Positions 31,033 to 42,463 of a stretch of 64,000 bases of DNA are shown here, in pieces. How positions within the stretch are numbered: position 1 is the first letter of the stretch; each line of letters opens with the position of its first letter. The notes beneath the pieces are model-generated. The model was given only the letters and a program-made list of their open reading frames with translations. It did not search any database and was not told the DNA's origin. Source of the stretch: Enterobacter genomosp. O. Lineage in GTDB: Bacteria > Pseudomonadota > Gammaproteobacteria > Enterobacterales > Enterobacteriaceae. A program made the translations under genes and the position numbers. Location of the stretch: positions 124,001-188,000 of the forward strand of contig NZ_LECZ01000022.1 in NCBI RefSeq assembly GCF_001022965.1. Reading direction: 5' to 3'.

Positions 31033-31263
31033 ATGAAGATCAATCTGGCCGCCCTTCCTCAGGACGAGATGGATAAAGTGAATGTCGATCTCGCTGCCGC
31101 TGGCGTCGCTTTTAAAGAGCGTTACAACATGCCCATCGTGGCTGAAGTTGTAGAACGTGAACAACCCGCCCATCTGCGCGACTGGTTTCGCGAAAGGTTA
31201 ATCGCCCACCGTCTCGCCTCGGTCAACCTCTCTCGTTTGCCGTACGAGCCTAAAGTTAAATAA
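31033..31263 (+). CDS. holE: DNA polymerase III theta subunit
   Basis: The 76-residue HolE ([20 protein letters not shown]) binds the proofreading subunit epsilon in the polymerase III core. Recognised along its full length, including [25 protein letters not shown] lies just before ATG 31033. Single gene, divergent from yobA. Confidence 0.95.
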   Translation: MKINLAALPQDEMDKVNVDLAAAGVAFKERYNMPIVAEVVEREQPAHLRDWFRERLIAHRLASVNLSRLPYEPKVK

Positions 31264-31373
31264 GCTTAACGAGTCGTTACACTTCCTTACGCGGAATCTG
31301 CCAGGATAAGAAAGCCCTGATAAAATTAGGTGTATTCTTAAATCTCTGCGACTCAGTGTATAAGGAAGTCACG

Positions 31374-32024
31374 ATGTCACATTGGAATATAGCGGCAGCC
31401 CAGTATGGCGGGCAGCACCACAGTGTAGATGACCACGTTACGCACCACCTCCGCTTCATTGCTGAAGCAGCACGGCAGCGGTGCGATTTGCTGGTCTTCC
31501 CTGAACTCTCGTTAACGGGGTCAGGTACGCTGACGTTACCTCCCCCACCCGGCGACGCGCAGCTGGAACCTCTGCTTGACGCGGCCCATTTTTACCGAAT
31601 TACGGTTATTGCCGGGCTTCCTCTTGAGCGGAATGGCCAGCGCCAGAAAGGCCTCGCGCTGTTTTCACCCTCTCGCCAGAGCATTTTGCGCTACCCGCAG
31701 GGTAGCGGTGCAAGCCTGATGCCGGGAGATAAACAGCTTACCATTATTGATGCCCATGCCGATTCACCCCTTCTCGACCCCAGGGCCACGCTTGTTACCA
31801 GCTGTCAGTCTGTGGGGGATCACCGCTGGCGGCAGTCCATCAGTTCCCTGCAGCGCTTCGCACATAAATATGCCATCGCGGTGTTAATGGCGAATGCCTG
31901 CGGCGGCAGCGCGCTGTGGGATGAAAGAGGCCAGCTGATCGTCCGGGCGGATAAAGGCGAGCTGCTGTTGACCGGTACGCTCAGCAGACGGGGTTGGCAA
32001 GGCGGTATCATTCCTTTAGGCTAA
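31374..32024 (+). CDS. yobB: YobB, carbon-nitrogen hydrolase family
   Basis: Start ATG 31374 (MSHWNIAAAQYGGQHHSVDD), with AAGGAAG upstream; 216 residues. Catalytic Glu is in LLVFPELSLTG and a candidate Cys in ATLVTSCQSVGD. The usual middle Lys motif is degraded (ILRYPQGSG), so amidase activity is uncertain. The typical end LWDERGQLIVRADKG is kept. Substrate unknown. Confidence 0.9.
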   Translation: MSHWNIAAAQYGGQHHSVDDHVTHHLRFIAEAARQRCDLLVFPELSLTGSGTLTLPPPPGDAQLEPLLDAAHFYRITVIAGLPLERNGQRQKGLALFSPSRQSILRYPQGSGASLMPGDKQLTIIDAHADSPLLDPRATLVTSCQSVGDHRWRQSISSLQRFAHKYAIAVLMANACGGSALWDERGQLIVRADKGELLLTGTLSRRGWQGGIIPLG

Positions 32025-32048
32025 GCGTTTTAAGCTCAGGAGTCTTCA

Positions 32049-32711
32049 ATGCTGCGCGTCATCGATACCGAAACTTGCGATCTTCAGGGCGGAATTGTGG
32101 AAGTGGCCTCTGTCGATGTGGTTGACGGTAAAATCGTCAACCCAATGAGCCATCTGGTGCGTCCCGATCGCCCCATCAGCCCGCAGGCTATGGCTATCCA
32201 TCGCATTACCGAATCGATGGTGGCGGATAAGCCGTGGATAGAAGAGATCATTCCCCACTATTACGGTAGCCCGTGGTACGTCGCGCACAACGCCAGCTTT
32301 GACCGCCGGGTGTTGCCTGAAATGCCTGGCGAATGGATTTGTACCATGAAGCTGGCGCGCCGCCTCTGGCCGGGGATCAAATACAGTAACATGGCGCTGT
32401 ACAAGTCCCGCAAGCTCAGCGTTCGTACCCCTGAGGGGCTTCACCATCACCGCGCGCTGTATGACTGCTATATCACCGCCGCGTTGCTCATTGATATTAT
32501 GAATATCTCTGGCTGGACGCCGGATGATATGGCGACGATTACCGGTCGTCCTGCGCTGCTGACCACGTTCACCTTTGGTAAATACCGGGGCAAAGCGGTG
32601 TCGGATATTGCGGATAAAGACCCGGGCTATTTGCGCTGGCTGTATAACAACCTCGACAAAATGAGCCCGGAGCTGCGCTTAACGCTGAAACATTATCTGG
32701 GCGAGGCTTAA
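32049..32711 (+). CDS. exoX: Exonuclease X
   Basis: The 220-residue DEDDh 3'-5' exonuclease has Exo [19 protein letters not shown], Exo [14 protein letters not shown] and Exo [21 protein letters not shown]-terminal part ([20 protein letters not shown]) follows, as in E. coli ExoX, which acts in mismatch repair and repair. It converges with ptrB; stops overlap by 4 bp. Confidence 0.96.
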   Translation: MLRVIDTETCDLQGGIVEVASVDVVDGKIVNPMSHLVRPDRPISPQAMAIHRITESMVADKPWIEEIIPHYYGSPWYVAHNASFDRRVLPEMPGEWICTMKLARRLWPGIKYSNMALYKSRKLSVRTPEGLHHHRALYDCYITAALLIDIMNISGWTPDDMATITGRPALLTTFTFGKYRGKAVSDIADKDPGYLRWLYNNLDKMSPELRLTLKHYLGEA

Positions 32712-34768
32712 CGCTCCGCACGGCCTGGCAGCGTATCCTGCGCCAGGCCTATCAAAAAGGCATACTCCAGGGCCACCCCTTCGTACGATTTAAATCGTCC
32801 CGATTTCCCGCCGTGTCCGGAGTCCATGTCCGTACACAGCAGCAGCAGATTGTCATCGGTTTTCAGCTCGCGCAGTTTCGCCACCCATTTTGCCGGCTCC
32901 CAGTACTGCACCTGAGAATCATGCAAACCGGTGGTTACCAGCATGTGGGGATAGGCTTTCGCCTCTACGTTATCGTACGGGCTGTACTCTTTCATATACC
33001 GGTAGTAAATCTCATCCTGCGGATTCCCCCACTCTTCAAACTCCCCGGTTGTAAGTGGGATCGATTCATCGAGCATGGTCGTAACCACATCAACAAACGG
33101 AACCTGTGCGACAATCCCCTTAAAGCGGTCGGGACGCTGGTTGATAACCGCCCCCATCAGCATGCCGCCCGCGCTGCCTCCCATGCCAAAGCAGAGCTGC
33201 GGATCGCCATAGCCCTGCTCAATCAGCGCATCGCAGACGTCGAGATAGTCGTTGAACGTGTTTTTCTTTTTCAGGAATTTCCCGTCTTCATACCAGTGCT
33301 GCCCCAGCTCACCGCCGCCGCGAATATGGGCGATGGCAAATACAAAGCCGCGATCGAGCAGGCTTAATCTGCTGCTGCTGAAATCGGCATCCATGCTGGA
33401 GCCATAAGAGCCGTAGCCGTAGACGAGGATCGGATTTTTGCCTTTCTGGAAATGTGCTTTGTGATAGACGAGCGAGACGGGCACCTCCACCCCATCGCGG
33501 GCGGTGACCCACACGTGCTCGCTTCGGTAGTTTTCGGACTCAAATCCGTTTACCTCGGTCTGTTTAATCACCTGACGCTGCCCGGTTGCCATATCCAGCT
33601 CAAACAGGGTATCCGGCGTGGTCATGGACGAGTAGCCGTAGCGCAACCGCGACGATTCGGGCTCGGGGTTGAAGCCAATCCACGTCACATACGCCGGGTC
33701 GTCGAACGCAATCCCCACCACTTCCCGGGTTTTGCGGTTGATTTGCCGGATACTGGTCAGCCCCCGCTGGCGCTCTTCCACCACCAGCCAGTCGGTAAAC
33801 AGGGTGAACCCTTCCAGCATCACCTGATCCCGCGCGGGAATAAGCACCTCCCACTTGCGCTCATCGCGCACTTTGGTTTTATAAAGACCAAAATTTTTGC
33901 CCTCGCGATTCGAGCGCAAATAAAAGCTGTGCTGGAAGTGATCCAGGCTGTACTCGTGATCTTTACGACGCGGCAGGAAGCAAAGCGGCTGGGCGTCAGG
34001 CAGTTCGGCGTCCAGCAGCAGGACTTCAGACGTCGTCGCGCTGGCAAGGAAGATAATCACATAGTGGCGTGAGGAGGTTTTATGCAGGCTGACATAGAAC
34101 GTTTCGTCTTTCTCTTCATAGACCAGCTCGTCGTCTGCGGAGTCCGTTCCCACGGTGTGTCGCCATACCTGGTAAGGCAGCAGCGTTGAGGCGTGCTTTT
34201 TAACGTAGTAAACCGTCTCGGAATCATTCGCCCAGACAAAATCCGGGGAGACGTTTTCCAGCATTTCAGGATACCAGTTGCCCGTTTCGAGATTGCGAAA
34301 ACGCAGGCCGTACTGGCGACGGGAGAGGTAATCCTCCGCCAGCGCCATCACCGCGTTATCCGGGGAAATGGACATGCCGCCCAGGGTATAAAACTCGCTG
34401 TGGGCGGCGCGCTGGTTGGCATCCAGCAGAATATCCCACTCGTCCCATTCGGCGCTTAACACCGACTGACGCTGGTAGATGGGATACTCATTGCCGGGCT
34501 CGTAAATATGGCGATAGCGATAGCCGTTTTTGGTCCAGGGCGCGGAGATATCGCGCTGGGGAATGCGCTGCACCATTTCATTCAGCAACTGGTCCTGAAG
34601 CGTCTGCTGGCTGGACATGACCTTGCGGCCATAGTCGTTTTCCGCGTGCAGGTAGTCGAGCACCTCTGGCCGGGATCGCGAATCATCCCGCAGCCAGTAA
34701 TAGTTGTCTATGCGCGTATCGCCATGCGTGACGATCGCATAAGGAGTACGACGGGCTTTCGGTGGCAT
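32708..34768 (-). CDS. ptrB: Oligopeptidase B
   Basis: The 686-residue serine peptidase cuts short peptides after Arg or Lys in the cytoplasm. A beta-propeller precedes the catalytic domain. The catalytic Ser is in [16 protein letters not shown], His near the end in [15 protein letters not shown]. Length and order match E. coli PtrB. Confidence 0.97.
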   Translation of the reverse strand: MPPKARRTPYAIVTHGDTRIDNYYWLRDDSRSRPEVLDYLHAENDYGRKVMSSQQTLQDQLLNEMVQRIPQRDISAPWTKNGYRYRHIYEPGNEYPIYQRQSVLSAEWDEWDILLDANQRAAHSEFYTLGGMSISPDNAVMALAEDYLSRRQYGLRFRNLETGNWYPEMLENVSPDFVWANDSETVYYVKKHASTLLPYQVWRHTVGTDSADDELVYEEKDETFYVSLHKTSSRHYVIIFLASATTSEVLLLDAELPDAQPLCFLPRRKDHEYSLDHFQHSFYLRSNREGKNFGLYKTKVRDERKWEVLIPARDQVMLEGFTLFTDWLVVEERQRGLTSIRQINRKTREVVGIAFDDPAYVTWIGFNPEPESSRLRYGYSSMTTPDTLFELDMATGQRQVIKQTEVNGFESENYRSEHVWVTARDGVEVPVSLVYHKAHFQKGKNPILVYGYGSYGSSMDADFSSSRLSLLDRGFVFAIAHIRGGGELGQHWYEDGKFLKKKNTFNDYLDVCDALIEQGYGDPQLCFGMGGSAGGMLMGAVINQRPDRFKGIVAQVPFVDVVTTMLDESIPLTTGEFEEWGNPQDEIYYRYMKEYSPYDNVEAKAYPHMLVTTGLHDSQVQYWEPAKWVAKLRELKTDDNLLLLCTDMDSGHGGKSGRFKSYEGVALEYAFLIGLAQDTLPGRAER

Positions 34769-34853
34769 AGCATCATTCTTTTAAGTTTTACACCCTATAA
34801 GGTTGGCAAAACCCGCGCATGATGCAAGCGAAACATGGTCGGGACGGCGACGG

Positions 34854-35504
34854 TTATCCCTGTAACGCCTGTTTTTGCTCCTTGATATCCTGCTCAATCC
34901 CCTCGCGCACATCCTGCGGGATCTTCAGCGCGTCGCCGAGCGCGTTAAGATAGCTCCGCTCCATAAAGTGATCGATATCGATGGCGGCGCAGCTGAGGAA
35001 ATAGAGTTCAAGCGCCTCTTCCTCATTTTTCACGCTTTGCGCAAGACGCTGCGGATCGAGCGGCTGTTCAATCGCCTGCGCCACCAGCGCTCTTCCCTTC
35101 TCTTCTACACCGGCTTCGCGCAGCTGCTGCTCAATCGCCGATCGCTCCTTATCGTCGATATGCCCGTCACTTTTCGCGGCAAAGACCAGAGCAAGGATCA
35201 GCCGTTCGGTCCGCAGATCCAGCGGCGAGGTGTGCTCGCCGTAATGCGGCTCATCGCCGTGCGCGGTCCGTACTCTGTCCTTGTATTTATTCCACAGTAC
35301 GGTGCCCGCGATGGCGCCGCCGCCGGCCAGCAGCGCGCCTGTGCCGTATTTTGCCAGCAATTTTCGCGAGGATTTATTCGCGACCAGCAGGCCTGCCAGC
35401 CCGCCGAGCGCCCCGGGGACCAGCAGTTTACTGAGCCCCTGTTCGCCAGAGGTGGATGTTTTCTGCCCTAACAGGGATTGCAATTGATTTAACCAGCCAG
35501 ACAT
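34854..35504 (-). CDS. yebE: YebE, DUF533 membrane protein
   Basis: Start ATG 35504 ([17 protein letters not shown]), with GAGGGAAACC before it; 216 residues. A glycine-rich membrane stretch ([35 protein letters not shown]) precedes a cytoplasmic TerB-like helical domain ([23 protein letters not shown]). In E. coli the gene answers to envelope stress; function is unknown. Confidence 0.92.
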   Translation of the reverse strand: MSGWLNQLQSLLGQKTSTSGEQGLSKLLVPGALGGLAGLLVANKSSRKLLAKYGTGALLAGGGAIAGTVLWNKYKDRVRTAHGDEPHYGEHTSPLDLRTERLILALVFAAKSDGHIDDKERSAIEQQLREAGVEEKGRALVAQAIEQPLDPQRLAQSVKNEEEALELYFLSCAAIDIDHFMERSYLNALGDALKIPQDVREGIEQDIKEQKQALQG

Positions 35505-35624
35505 GGTTTCCCTCACTTAACGGTGAACATGCTCCACAGCGTAAGCGAGCAGGCGTCAGGAAATGTCTGGACGGGCTAAAGAAGCGCAAATTTCTGCCCG
35601 CGCCTTTAGCCCTGCACAAGACAG

Positions 35625-35640
35625 ACGCAAACGTTTTCGT
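35625..35640. promoter_or_regulatory. PurR operator before purT
   Basis: ACGCAAACGTTTTCGT matches the PurR box (ACGCAAACGTTTNCNT type) fully and lies 35 bases before the purT start, as in E. coli. Confidence 0.88.
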
Positions 35641-35674
35641 TTATACTGCGCGCAACTTTTTTAGGGGGATTGTT

Positions 35675-36853
35675 ATGATTCGTTTAGGAACCGCGCTGCG
35701 ACCTGCGGCGACGCGAGTGATGCTGTTAGGATCGGGCGAGCTGGGGAAAGAGGTCGCCATTGAGTGTCAGCGCTTAGGCGTGGAAGTCATTGCCGTAGAC
35801 CGTTACGCCGACGCACCCGCCATGCACGTCGCCCATCGTTCTTATGTGATTAACATGCTGGATGGCGATGCCCTTCGCGAGCTGATTACGCGCGAGAAAC
35901 CGGATTTCGTTGTGCCGGAAATTGAAGCCATCGCTACCGATACGCTGATTGCCCTTGAACAGGAAGGCCAGCGCGTGGTGCCCTGTGCGAAAGCCGCAAA
36001 GCTGACCATGAACCGCGAAGGCATCCGTCGCCTGGCGGCGGAAGAGCTGGGATTGCCCACGTCGAGCTATCGCTTTGCTGGCGATAAGGCCGCGTTCCTC
36101 CAGGCCGTCGGGGAGATTGGCTACCCGTGCATCATTAAGCCGGTGATGAGCTCCTCCGGTAAAGGTCAGAGCTTCATTCGCGACAGCAGCACGCTGGACA
36201 AGGCGTGGGATTATGCGCAGCAGGGTGGCCGCGCCGGAGCCGGACGCGTGATCGTCGAAGGCGTGGTGAAGTTTGATTTCGAGATCACCCTGCTGACCGT
36301 CAGCGCCGTTGACGGTGTCCATTTCTGCGACCCGATTGGCCACCGCCAGGAAGATGGCGATTACCGAGAATCCTGGCAGCCGCAGCAGATGAGCGCCCTT
36401 GCGCTGGAACGTGCGCAGGAGATTGCCCGCAAGACCGTCCTGGCGCTGGGCGGATACGGCCTGTTCGGCGTGGAGCTGTTTGTTTGCGGTGATGACGTGA
36501 TTTTCAGCGAAGTTTCTCCTCGCCCGCATGACACCGGCATGGTCACGCTCATTTCGCAGGATCTCTCTGAATTCGCCCTGCACGTGCGCGCGTTCCTCGG
36601 CCTGCCCGTCGGCGGGATCCGTCAGTACGGTCCGGCCGCCTCGGCGGTGATCCTGCCGCAGTTAACCAGCCAGAACGTCACGTTTAATAACGTCGACGCG
36701 GCGGTGGGCGCAGGTCTGCAGGTGCGTTTGTTCGGCAAGCCGGAAATCGATGGCTCCCGTCGTCTTGGCGTGGCATTAGCCACCGGAGATAACGTGGACG
36801 ACGCCGTGGCGAGAGCGAAAGCGGCCGCAGCGAACGTTAAGGTAGCAGGATAA
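35675..36853 (+). CDS. purT: Formate-dependent GAR transformylase
   Basis: The 392-residue PurT makes formyl-GAR from GAR, formate and ATP, the folate-free third step of purine synthesis. ATP-grasp motifs are visible: [20 protein letters not shown] at the start, [19 protein letters not shown] and [20 protein letters not shown]. Start ATG 35675, with AGGGGG upstream, gives the E. coli length. Repressed by PurR through the upstream box. Confidence 0.97.
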   Translation: MIRLGTALRPAATRVMLLGSGELGKEVAIECQRLGVEVIAVDRYADAPAMHVAHRSYVINMLDGDALRELITREKPDFVVPEIEAIATDTLIALEQEGQRVVPCAKAAKLTMNREGIRRLAAEELGLPTSSYRFAGDKAAFLQAVGEIGYPCIIKPVMSSSGKGQSFIRDSSTLDKAWDYAQQGGRAGAGRVIVEGVVKFDFEITLLTVSAVDGVHFCDPIGHRQEDGDYRESWQPQQMSALALERAQEIARKTVLALGGYGLFGVELFVCGDDVIFSEVSPRPHDTGMVTLISQDLSEFALHVRAFLGLPVGGIRQYGPAASAVILPQLTSQNVTFNNVDAAVGAGLQVRLFGKPEIDGSRRLGVALATGDNVDDAVARAKAAAANVKVAG

Positions 36854-36880
36854 AAAAAACGGGCCGGAAGGCCCGTTTCT
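36853..36880. terminator. Bidirectional terminator between purT and eda
   Basis: AAACGGGCC-GGAA-GGCCCGTTT, with A's on the left and T's on the right, serves convergent purT and eda. Confidence 0.85.
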
Positions 36881-36895
36881 CATGCGACGAATGAC

Positions 36896-37537
36896 TTACT
36901 GCTTCGCGCCTTCAACCGCTTCACGAGCCAGTTTGGTGATACGATCCCAGTCGCCTGCTTCCAGCGCATCCGCCGGAACCAGCCATGAGCCACCGATGCA
37001 CAGCACGCTCTTCAGCGCCAGATAGTCACGGTAGTTAGCAGGAGAGATACCGCCGGTCGGGCAGAAACGCACCTGAGAGAATGGACCCGCAATCGCCTGC
37101 AGTGCTTTGGTGCCGCCGTTCGCTTCCGCCGGGAAGAATTTGAATTCTTTCAGACCGTAGTCCATCCCCAGCATCAGTTCAGACACTGTGCTGATACCCG
37201 GGATCAGCGGAATAGTGCCTTCGGTGGCGGCTTTCAGCAGCGGCTCGGTCAGGCCCGGGCTGATGGCAAACTGTGCGCCCGCTTCGGTCACGTCGGCCAG
37301 CTGCTGTGCATTAAGAACGGTACCCGCACCGATGATGGCGTCCGGTACTTCTTTAGCGATAGCGCGGATAGCGTCCATCGCGCAGGCGGTACGCAGGGTC
37401 ACTTCCAGAACGCGAACGCCGCCCGCAACCAGCGCTTTCGCCATCGGTACAGCATGCTCCAGCTTGTTTACCACGATAACCGGCACGACAGGGCCAGTGG
37501 TCAGGATTGCTTCTGCACTTGTTTTCCAGTTTTTCAT
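36896..37537 (-). CDS. eda: KHG/KDPG aldolase
   Basis: The 213-residue class I aldolase splits KDPG into pyruvate and glyceraldehyde-3-phosphate, the last Entner-Doudoroff step. Schiff-base Lys is in [15 protein letters not shown]; Glu in [10 protein letters not shown]. Start ATG 37537 ([12 protein letters not shown]) has the E. coli length. Follows edd by 39 bp in one operon. Confidence 0.97.
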   Translation of the reverse strand: MKNWKTSAEAILTTGPVVPVIVVNKLEHAVPMAKALVAGGVRVLEVTLRTACAMDAIRAIAKEVPDAIIGAGTVLNAQQLADVTEAGAQFAISPGLTEPLLKAATEGTIPLIPGISTVSELMLGMDYGLKEFKFFPAEANGGTKALQAIAGPFSQVRFCPTGGISPANYRDYLALKSVLCIGGSWLVPADALEAGDWDRITKLAREAVEGAKQ

Positions 37538-37576
37538 CAGAGTCTTCTCTCGCCAGATCGTTAAAATCAAGTCGTC

Positions 37577-39388
37577 TTAAAACGTAATACAGGTTGCGCC
37601 CTGCTCAGCACCGGAGAGTTTCTCACGCAGCGCACCAAACATTTCGCGTCCAGTCCCCACGCGCGAAGCGCTCAGGTCAGGAATATGGGGTTTACGAGCC
37701 GCCAGCTCTGCGTCATCAACAAGCAGGGTTAACTCGCCCGTCTGGCCGTTAACGCGAATCATGTCGCCGTCGCGCACTTTCGCCAGCAGGCCGCCGTCGT
37801 AAGCTTCCGGCGTCACGTGGATGGCTGAAGGCACTTTACCGGATGCACCAGAGAGGCGTCCATCGGTCACCAGTGCAATTTTGAAACGGCGGTCCAATAA
37901 TACACCAAGTGGTGGCATAAGTTTATGTAATTCTGGCATCCCGTTGGCTTTTGGCCCCTGATGACGCACCACCACCACGCAGTCTTTGTCGAGAAGACCG
38001 GCGTCAAAGGCGGGTAGTACGTCGTGCTGGCTTTCAAACACGACCGCCGGCGCTTCGATAATCTGGTTCTCTTCCGGTACGGCTGAGGTTTTCATCACCG
38101 CACGACCGAGGTTACCGCTCAGGACTTTGGTGCCACCGTGAGGAGAGAAAGGTTTATCGATGGTGGCAATCACCTGCGCATCAAGAGAGGCGCTCGCCCC
38201 ATCACGCCAGTCCAGCTCGCCGTTGTTCAGCCACGGCTCCTGGGTGTAGCGCTGCAGGCCAAAGCCCGCCACGGTGTTTACATCTTCATGCAGCAGACCG
38301 CCCTTCAGCAGCTCGCGCATCAGCAGCGGTACGCCCCCTGCGGCCTGGAAGTGGTTAATATCCGCCGGGCCGTTCGGATAAAGGCGTGCCATCAGAGGCA
38401 CCACGGATGAGATCTCGGAGAAATCATCCCAGTTAATCAGGATGCCCGCCGCACGCGCCATGGCCACTAGGTGCATGGTGTGGTTAGTTGATCCGCCGGT
38501 TGCCAGCAGCGCCACGATACCGTTGACGATGACTTTTTCGTCGACCATTTTGCCCATCGGCATCCATTCGTTGCCGTTGCCGGTCAGTCGCGTGACCTGA
38601 CGGGCCGCGGCCTCGGTCAGCGCCTTGCGCAGCGGTGCATCCGGCTGGATAAAGGACGAGCCCGGAAGCTGCATCCCCATAAATTCCACGACCATCTGGT
38701 TAGTGTTGGCCGTGCCGTAGAATGTACAGGTCCCCGGCGCATGGTAAGACGCGGCTTCCGCCTCCAGCAGCGCCTGGCGGTCTGCTTTCCCTTCCGCATA
38801 CAGCTGACGAATACGGACTTTTTCTTTGTTCGGCAGGCCGCTTGCCATCGGGCCGGACGGCACAAAGATCGCAGGCAGATGGCCAAACGACAGCGCAGCC
38901 ATTACCAGGCCCGGGACAATCTTGTCGCACACGCCGAGATACAGCGCGCCATCAAACATGTTGTGTGACAGCCCCACCGCCGCGGACATGGCAATCACTT
39001 CGCGGCTCAGCAGAGACAGTTCCATACCGTCCTGACCCTGCGTCACGCCGTCGCACATAGCGGGTACACCGCCCGCCACCTGGCCCACGGCATTCACGCT
39101 GTGCAGCGCTTTACGGATGATATCGGGATAAACCTCATAAGGCTGGTGCGCGGAAAGCATATCGTTGTAGGAGGTAATGATGGCGATATTGTTACGCAAC
39201 ATGCTCTTTAATGAGGCTTTATCATCAGGCTGGCAGGCGGCGAAACCGTGCGCCAGGTTACCGCAGGCCAGCTGCGAGCGATGTACGGTGTTGCTCTTTG
39301 CCTGCTCAATCCGGGCGAGGTAGGCCGAACGGGTCTCTTTCGAGCGCTCGATAATGCGCTGTGTTACGCGTAACAATGTCGGATTCAT
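37577..39388 (-). CDS. edd: 6-phosphogluconate dehydratase
   Basis: The 603-residue IlvD/Edd enzyme turns 6-phosphogluconate into KDPG and binds a 4Fe-4S cluster. Cluster-type Cys residues are in [10 protein letters not shown] and [31 protein letters not shown] is the family signature. Start ATG 39388 ([12 protein letters not shown]), preceded by GAGGAGC. Regulated by GntR through the upstream site. Confidence 0.97.
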   Translation of the reverse strand: MNPTLLRVTQRIIERSKETRSAYLARIEQAKSNTVHRSQLACGNLAHGFAACQPDDKASLKSMLRNNIAIITSYNDMLSAHQPYEVYPDIIRKALHSVNAVGQVAGGVPAMCDGVTQGQDGMELSLLSREVIAMSAAVGLSHNMFDGALYLGVCDKIVPGLVMAALSFGHLPAIFVPSGPMASGLPNKEKVRIRQLYAEGKADRQALLEAEAASYHAPGTCTFYGTANTNQMVVEFMGMQLPGSSFIQPDAPLRKALTEAAARQVTRLTGNGNEWMPMGKMVDEKVIVNGIVALLATGGSTNHTMHLVAMARAAGILINWDDFSEISSVVPLMARLYPNGPADINHFQAAGGVPLLMRELLKGGLLHEDVNTVAGFGLQRYTQEPWLNNGELDWRDGASASLDAQVIATIDKPFSPHGGTKVLSGNLGRAVMKTSAVPEENQIIEAPAVVFESQHDVLPAFDAGLLDKDCVVVVRHQGPKANGMPELHKLMPPLGVLLDRRFKIALVTDGRLSGASGKVPSAIHVTPEAYDGGLLAKVRDGDMIRVNGQTGELTLLVDDAELAARKPHIPDLSASRVGTGREMFGALREKLSGAEQGATCITF

Positions 39389-39512
39389 AAAAGCTCCTCT
39401 CATTTATCTGTCCGGGCTCGGGAGTTTACAAAGTCGCTGGCAGTTGTTAACAACGCTGAAACGCTTGCTGTCCGGAGCTCAGGGGCAAAATCACTTCCGG
39501 CAGTGTAATAAA

Positions 39513-39546
39513 AAAAGCTCCGCGGGTGAATCCACGCGGAGCTTAA
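39513..39546 (-). terminator. Terminator after zwf
   Basis: On the minus strand AAGCTCCGCG-TGGATTCACC-CGCGGAGCTT is followed by TTTTT. The 10-bp stem lies between zwf and edd, so most zwf transcripts should stop before edd. Confidence 0.9.
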
Positions 39547-39580
39547 AAGTTGAAAATTGTGCCACTAGCTGTGTTAGATC

Positions 39581-39596
39581 ATGTTACCGGTAAAAT
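39581..39596. promoter_or_regulatory. GntR operator before edd
   Basis: ATGTTACCGGTAAAAT matches the GntR site ATGTTACCGGTAACAT in 15 of 16 bases. It lies about 190 bp upstream of edd, in the zwf-edd gap, as in E. coli, where gluconate relieves repression. Confidence 0.8.
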
Positions 39597-39621
39597 AACA
39601 CTTTCGAGCTAGAGGATTATC

Positions 39622-41097
39622 TTACTCAAACTCGTTCCAGGAGCGGCCATCGCGGGTGATCATCGCCACCGACGCCACAGGTCCCCAGGTGCCCGCCTGA
39701 TACGGTTTTGGTGCATCCTGATCGGCCGCCCAGGCTTCGGTAATGGAGTCGACCCATTTCCACGCCTCTTCCACTTCATCGCGACGTACGAACAGCGCCT
39801 GAATGCCGCGCATAGTTTCCAGCAGCAGACGCTCGTAAGCATCGGCCAGGTGCGTCTGGTTGAAGGTTTCGGAATAGCTCAGATCCAGCTTGGTGGTTTG
39901 CAGGTTGTGTTTATGATCCAGGCCCGGCACTTTGTTCAGGATCTGGATATCCACCCCTTCGTCCGGCTGCAGACGAATGGTCAGTTTGTTCTGCGGCAGC
40001 TCCTGCCAGGACTCTTTGAACAGGTTCAGCTCCGGGTTTTTGAAGTAAACCACCACTTCAGAGCACTTGGCCGGCAGACGTTTACCGGTGCGCAGGTAGA
40101 ACGGTACCCCTGCCCAGCGCCAGTCGTCGATATCCACGCGGATCGCCACAAACGTCTCGGTGTTGCTGGCCTTGTTCGCGCCCTCTTCTTCCAGGTAGCC
40201 TGGCACTTTTTTGCCCTGCGCAAACCCGGCGGTGTACTGACCGCGAACGGTCTTCTCACGCACGTTAGAGCGGTCGATGCGGCGCAGCGATTTCAGCACT
40301 TTCACTTTTGCATCGCGGATGCTGTCAGCCGTCAGGTCAGACGGAGGGGACATGGCGATCATGCACAGAATTTGCAGCAGGTGGTTCTGGATCATGTCGC
40401 GCATCTGGCCGGCCTGGTCAAAGTAACCCCAGCGGCCTTCAATGCCCACCTCTTCCGCCACGGTGATTTCCACGTGGTCGATGGTGCGGTTGTCCCAGTT
40501 ATTCACAAACAGGGAGTTGGCAAAGCGCAGCGCCAGCAGGTTAAGTACCGTCTCTTTACCGAGGTAATGGTCAATACGGTAAACCTGGCACTCTTCAAAG
40601 AACTCGCCCACCTGGTCGTTGATTTCACGCGAGGTGGCCAGTGAGGTACCCAGCGGCTTTTCCATCACGACGCGAGCCGGTTTGGCGTTCAGTTTGGCTT
40701 CGCCCAGGCCTTTGCAGATGGCGCCGAAGGTGCTTGGCGGCATGGCGAAATAGTTAATGGTGACACGGTTTTTCTGATCCAGCATCGCGCCTAAACGGGT
40801 AAACGCGCTGACGTCATTCACGTCCAGATTGCAGAAATCGAGGCGTCCACTCAGGGTATCCCACAAACTTTCATCAATTTTTTCTTTCATGAAAGTTTCG
40901 AGCGCCTCGCGGACGACTTTGGTATAAGCATCCTTGTCCCAGTCGGCGCGCCCGACACCCAGGATACGGGTATCCGGGTGAATTTGGCCCGCTTTCTCCA
41001 GTTGATACAGGGAAGGCAGCAATTTTCGGCGTGCAAGATCGCCTTTCGCGCCGAAAATGACCAGGTCACATGCCTGGGCTGTTTGCGTTACCGCCAT
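39622..41097 (-). CDS. zwf: Glucose-6-phosphate 1-dehydrogenase
   Basis: The 491-residue enzyme oxidises glucose-6-phosphate, first step of the oxidative pentose phosphate and Entner-Doudoroff routes. NADP site [19 protein letters not shown] at the N-terminus and active-site RIDHYLGKE (catalytic His and Lys) are intact. Length equals E. coli Zwf. A HexR site lies in its promoter. Confidence 0.97.
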   Translation of the reverse strand: MAVTQTAQACDLVIFGAKGDLARRKLLPSLYQLEKAGQIHPDTRILGVGRADWDKDAYTKVVREALETFMKEKIDESLWDTLSGRLDFCNLDVNDVSAFTRLGAMLDQKNRVTINYFAMPPSTFGAICKGLGEAKLNAKPARVVMEKPLGTSLATSREINDQVGEFFEECQVYRIDHYLGKETVLNLLALRFANSLFVNNWDNRTIDHVEITVAEEVGIEGRWGYFDQAGQMRDMIQNHLLQILCMIAMSPPSDLTADSIRDAKVKVLKSLRRIDRSNVREKTVRGQYTAGFAQGKKVPGYLEEEGANKASNTETFVAIRVDIDDWRWAGVPFYLRTGKRLPAKCSEVVVYFKNPELNLFKESWQELPQNKLTIRLQPDEGVDIQILNKVPGLDHKHNLQTTKLDLSYSETFNQTHLADAYERLLLETMRGIQALFVRRDEVEEAWKWVDSITEAWAADQDAPKPYQAGTWGPVASVAMITRDGRSWNEFE

Positions 41098-41453
41098 GTC
41101 ATTCTCCTCAGTTGGATCACCTGGTACTTCTGCCAGGTATCGTTGTAATTTTATTACAATGCACTGTACTGCTTTTACGTCATTCCCGAAACCATTAGCG
41201 CTTAACGTCGCGTGCGATACCGCGATTTTTCACCCGTCAGCGGGTTACGGTGGCGTAATGACGCAACAAGCGTCGATTCTTTGCGCAACAGGGTCACAGC
41301 AAAACCCGACACCGATCAAGTAATGAAAAAAAACAACAACATTATCTTGTCGATTGTTACCCTTTATGGAAGCCGCAAGGGTAATATCGGCTAAATCGAA
41401 TCACGATTTCATCAATTTATGAAATCGTTTACACCCATGAGCGTCCTGTTAAC
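41098..41453. promoter_or_regulatory. zwf-hexR divergent control region with HexR box
   Basis: This 356-bp gap holds TTGTAATTTTATTACAA at 41143-41159, a perfect dyad that fits the HexR site TGTARTWWWATTACA, 46 bases from the zwf start. No gene was found in the rest. HexR is encoded divergently, so it probably represses zwf and perhaps itself until KDPG accumulates. Confidence 0.82.
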
Positions 41454-42323
41454 ATGAACATGCTGGAAAAAATCCAGTTTCAACTGGAACACCTTAGCAA
41501 ATCCGAGCGAAAAGTGGCCGAGGTCATTCTGGCCTCTCCCGCTCAGGCGATCCATTCAAGCATCGCCGCTCTGGCACAGGAAGCGGGTGTTAGCGAACCG
41601 ACGGTCAATCGCTTTTGCCGCAGCCTGGAAACGCGTGGCTTTCCTGATTTTAAACTGCATCTGGCACAAAGTCTGGCTAACGGCACCCCTTATGTTAATC
41701 GCAATGTGGACGAAGACGACAGCGTTGATGCCTATACCGCGAAAATATTTGAATCGGCCATGGCCTCGCTTGACCATGTTCGCCAGTCTCTGGATATGAG
41801 CTCCGTGAATCGCGCGGTGGATTTACTCACCCAGGCCAAGCGGATTGCGTTCTTTGGTCTCGGGTCGTCGGCGGCCGTGGCGCATGACGCCATGAACAAA
41901 TTTTTCCGCTTTAACGTCCCGGTGATTTACTCCGATGACATTGTGCTGCAACGCATGAGCTGTATGAATTGCAGTGAAGATGACGTCGTGGTGCTGATTT
42001 CGCATACCGGCCGCACCAAGAGTCAGGTCGAGCTGGCGCAGCTGGCCCGTGAAAACGATGCCATGGTGATCGCTCTTACCACGGCGGGCACGCCGCTGGC
42101 GCGTGAAGCGACGCTGGCGATTACTCTCGACGTGCCGGAAGACACCGACATTTATATGCCGATGGTCTCCCGTCTGGCGCAGCTTACGGTGATTGACGTG
42201 CTGGCGACCGGTTTTACCTTACGTCGGGGCGCAAAATTCCGGGATAACTTGAAGCGGGTCAAGGAAGCGCTGAAGGAATCGCGTTTTGATAAAGAATTGC
42301 TTATAAAGAGCGATGTTCCCTGA
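41454..42323 (+). CDS. hexR: HexR transcriptional regulator
   Basis: The 289-residue RpiR-family regulator has an N-terminal HTH ([23 protein letters not shown]) and a C-terminal SIS sugar-phosphate domain ([21 protein letters not shown]). It controls central carbon genes in response to KDPG. Its expected target box is in the zwf promoter next door; pykA follows. Confidence 0.96.
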   Translation: MNMLEKIQFQLEHLSKSERKVAEVILASPAQAIHSSIAALAQEAGVSEPTVNRFCRSLETRGFPDFKLHLAQSLANGTPYVNRNVDEDDSVDAYTAKIFESAMASLDHVRQSLDMSSVNRAVDLLTQAKRIAFFGLGSSAAVAHDAMNKFFRFNVPVIYSDDIVLQRMSCMNCSEDDVVVLISHTGRTKSQVELAQLARENDAMVIALTTAGTPLAREATLAITLDVPEDTDIYMPMVSRLAQLTVIDVLATGFTLRRGAKFRDNLKRVKEALKESRFDKELLIKSDVP

Positions 42324-42463
42324 TAGTTGATAACGACGACGTCACGAATAATGACGATGTAACGATTTACGGCATTCGGTCCACTCGCTGCTGCCTTGCG
42401 GCAGATGAAGGTCGATTCAATGTTCACGCAACACCAAAGTTGTTTCAGTCAACGGAGTATTAC

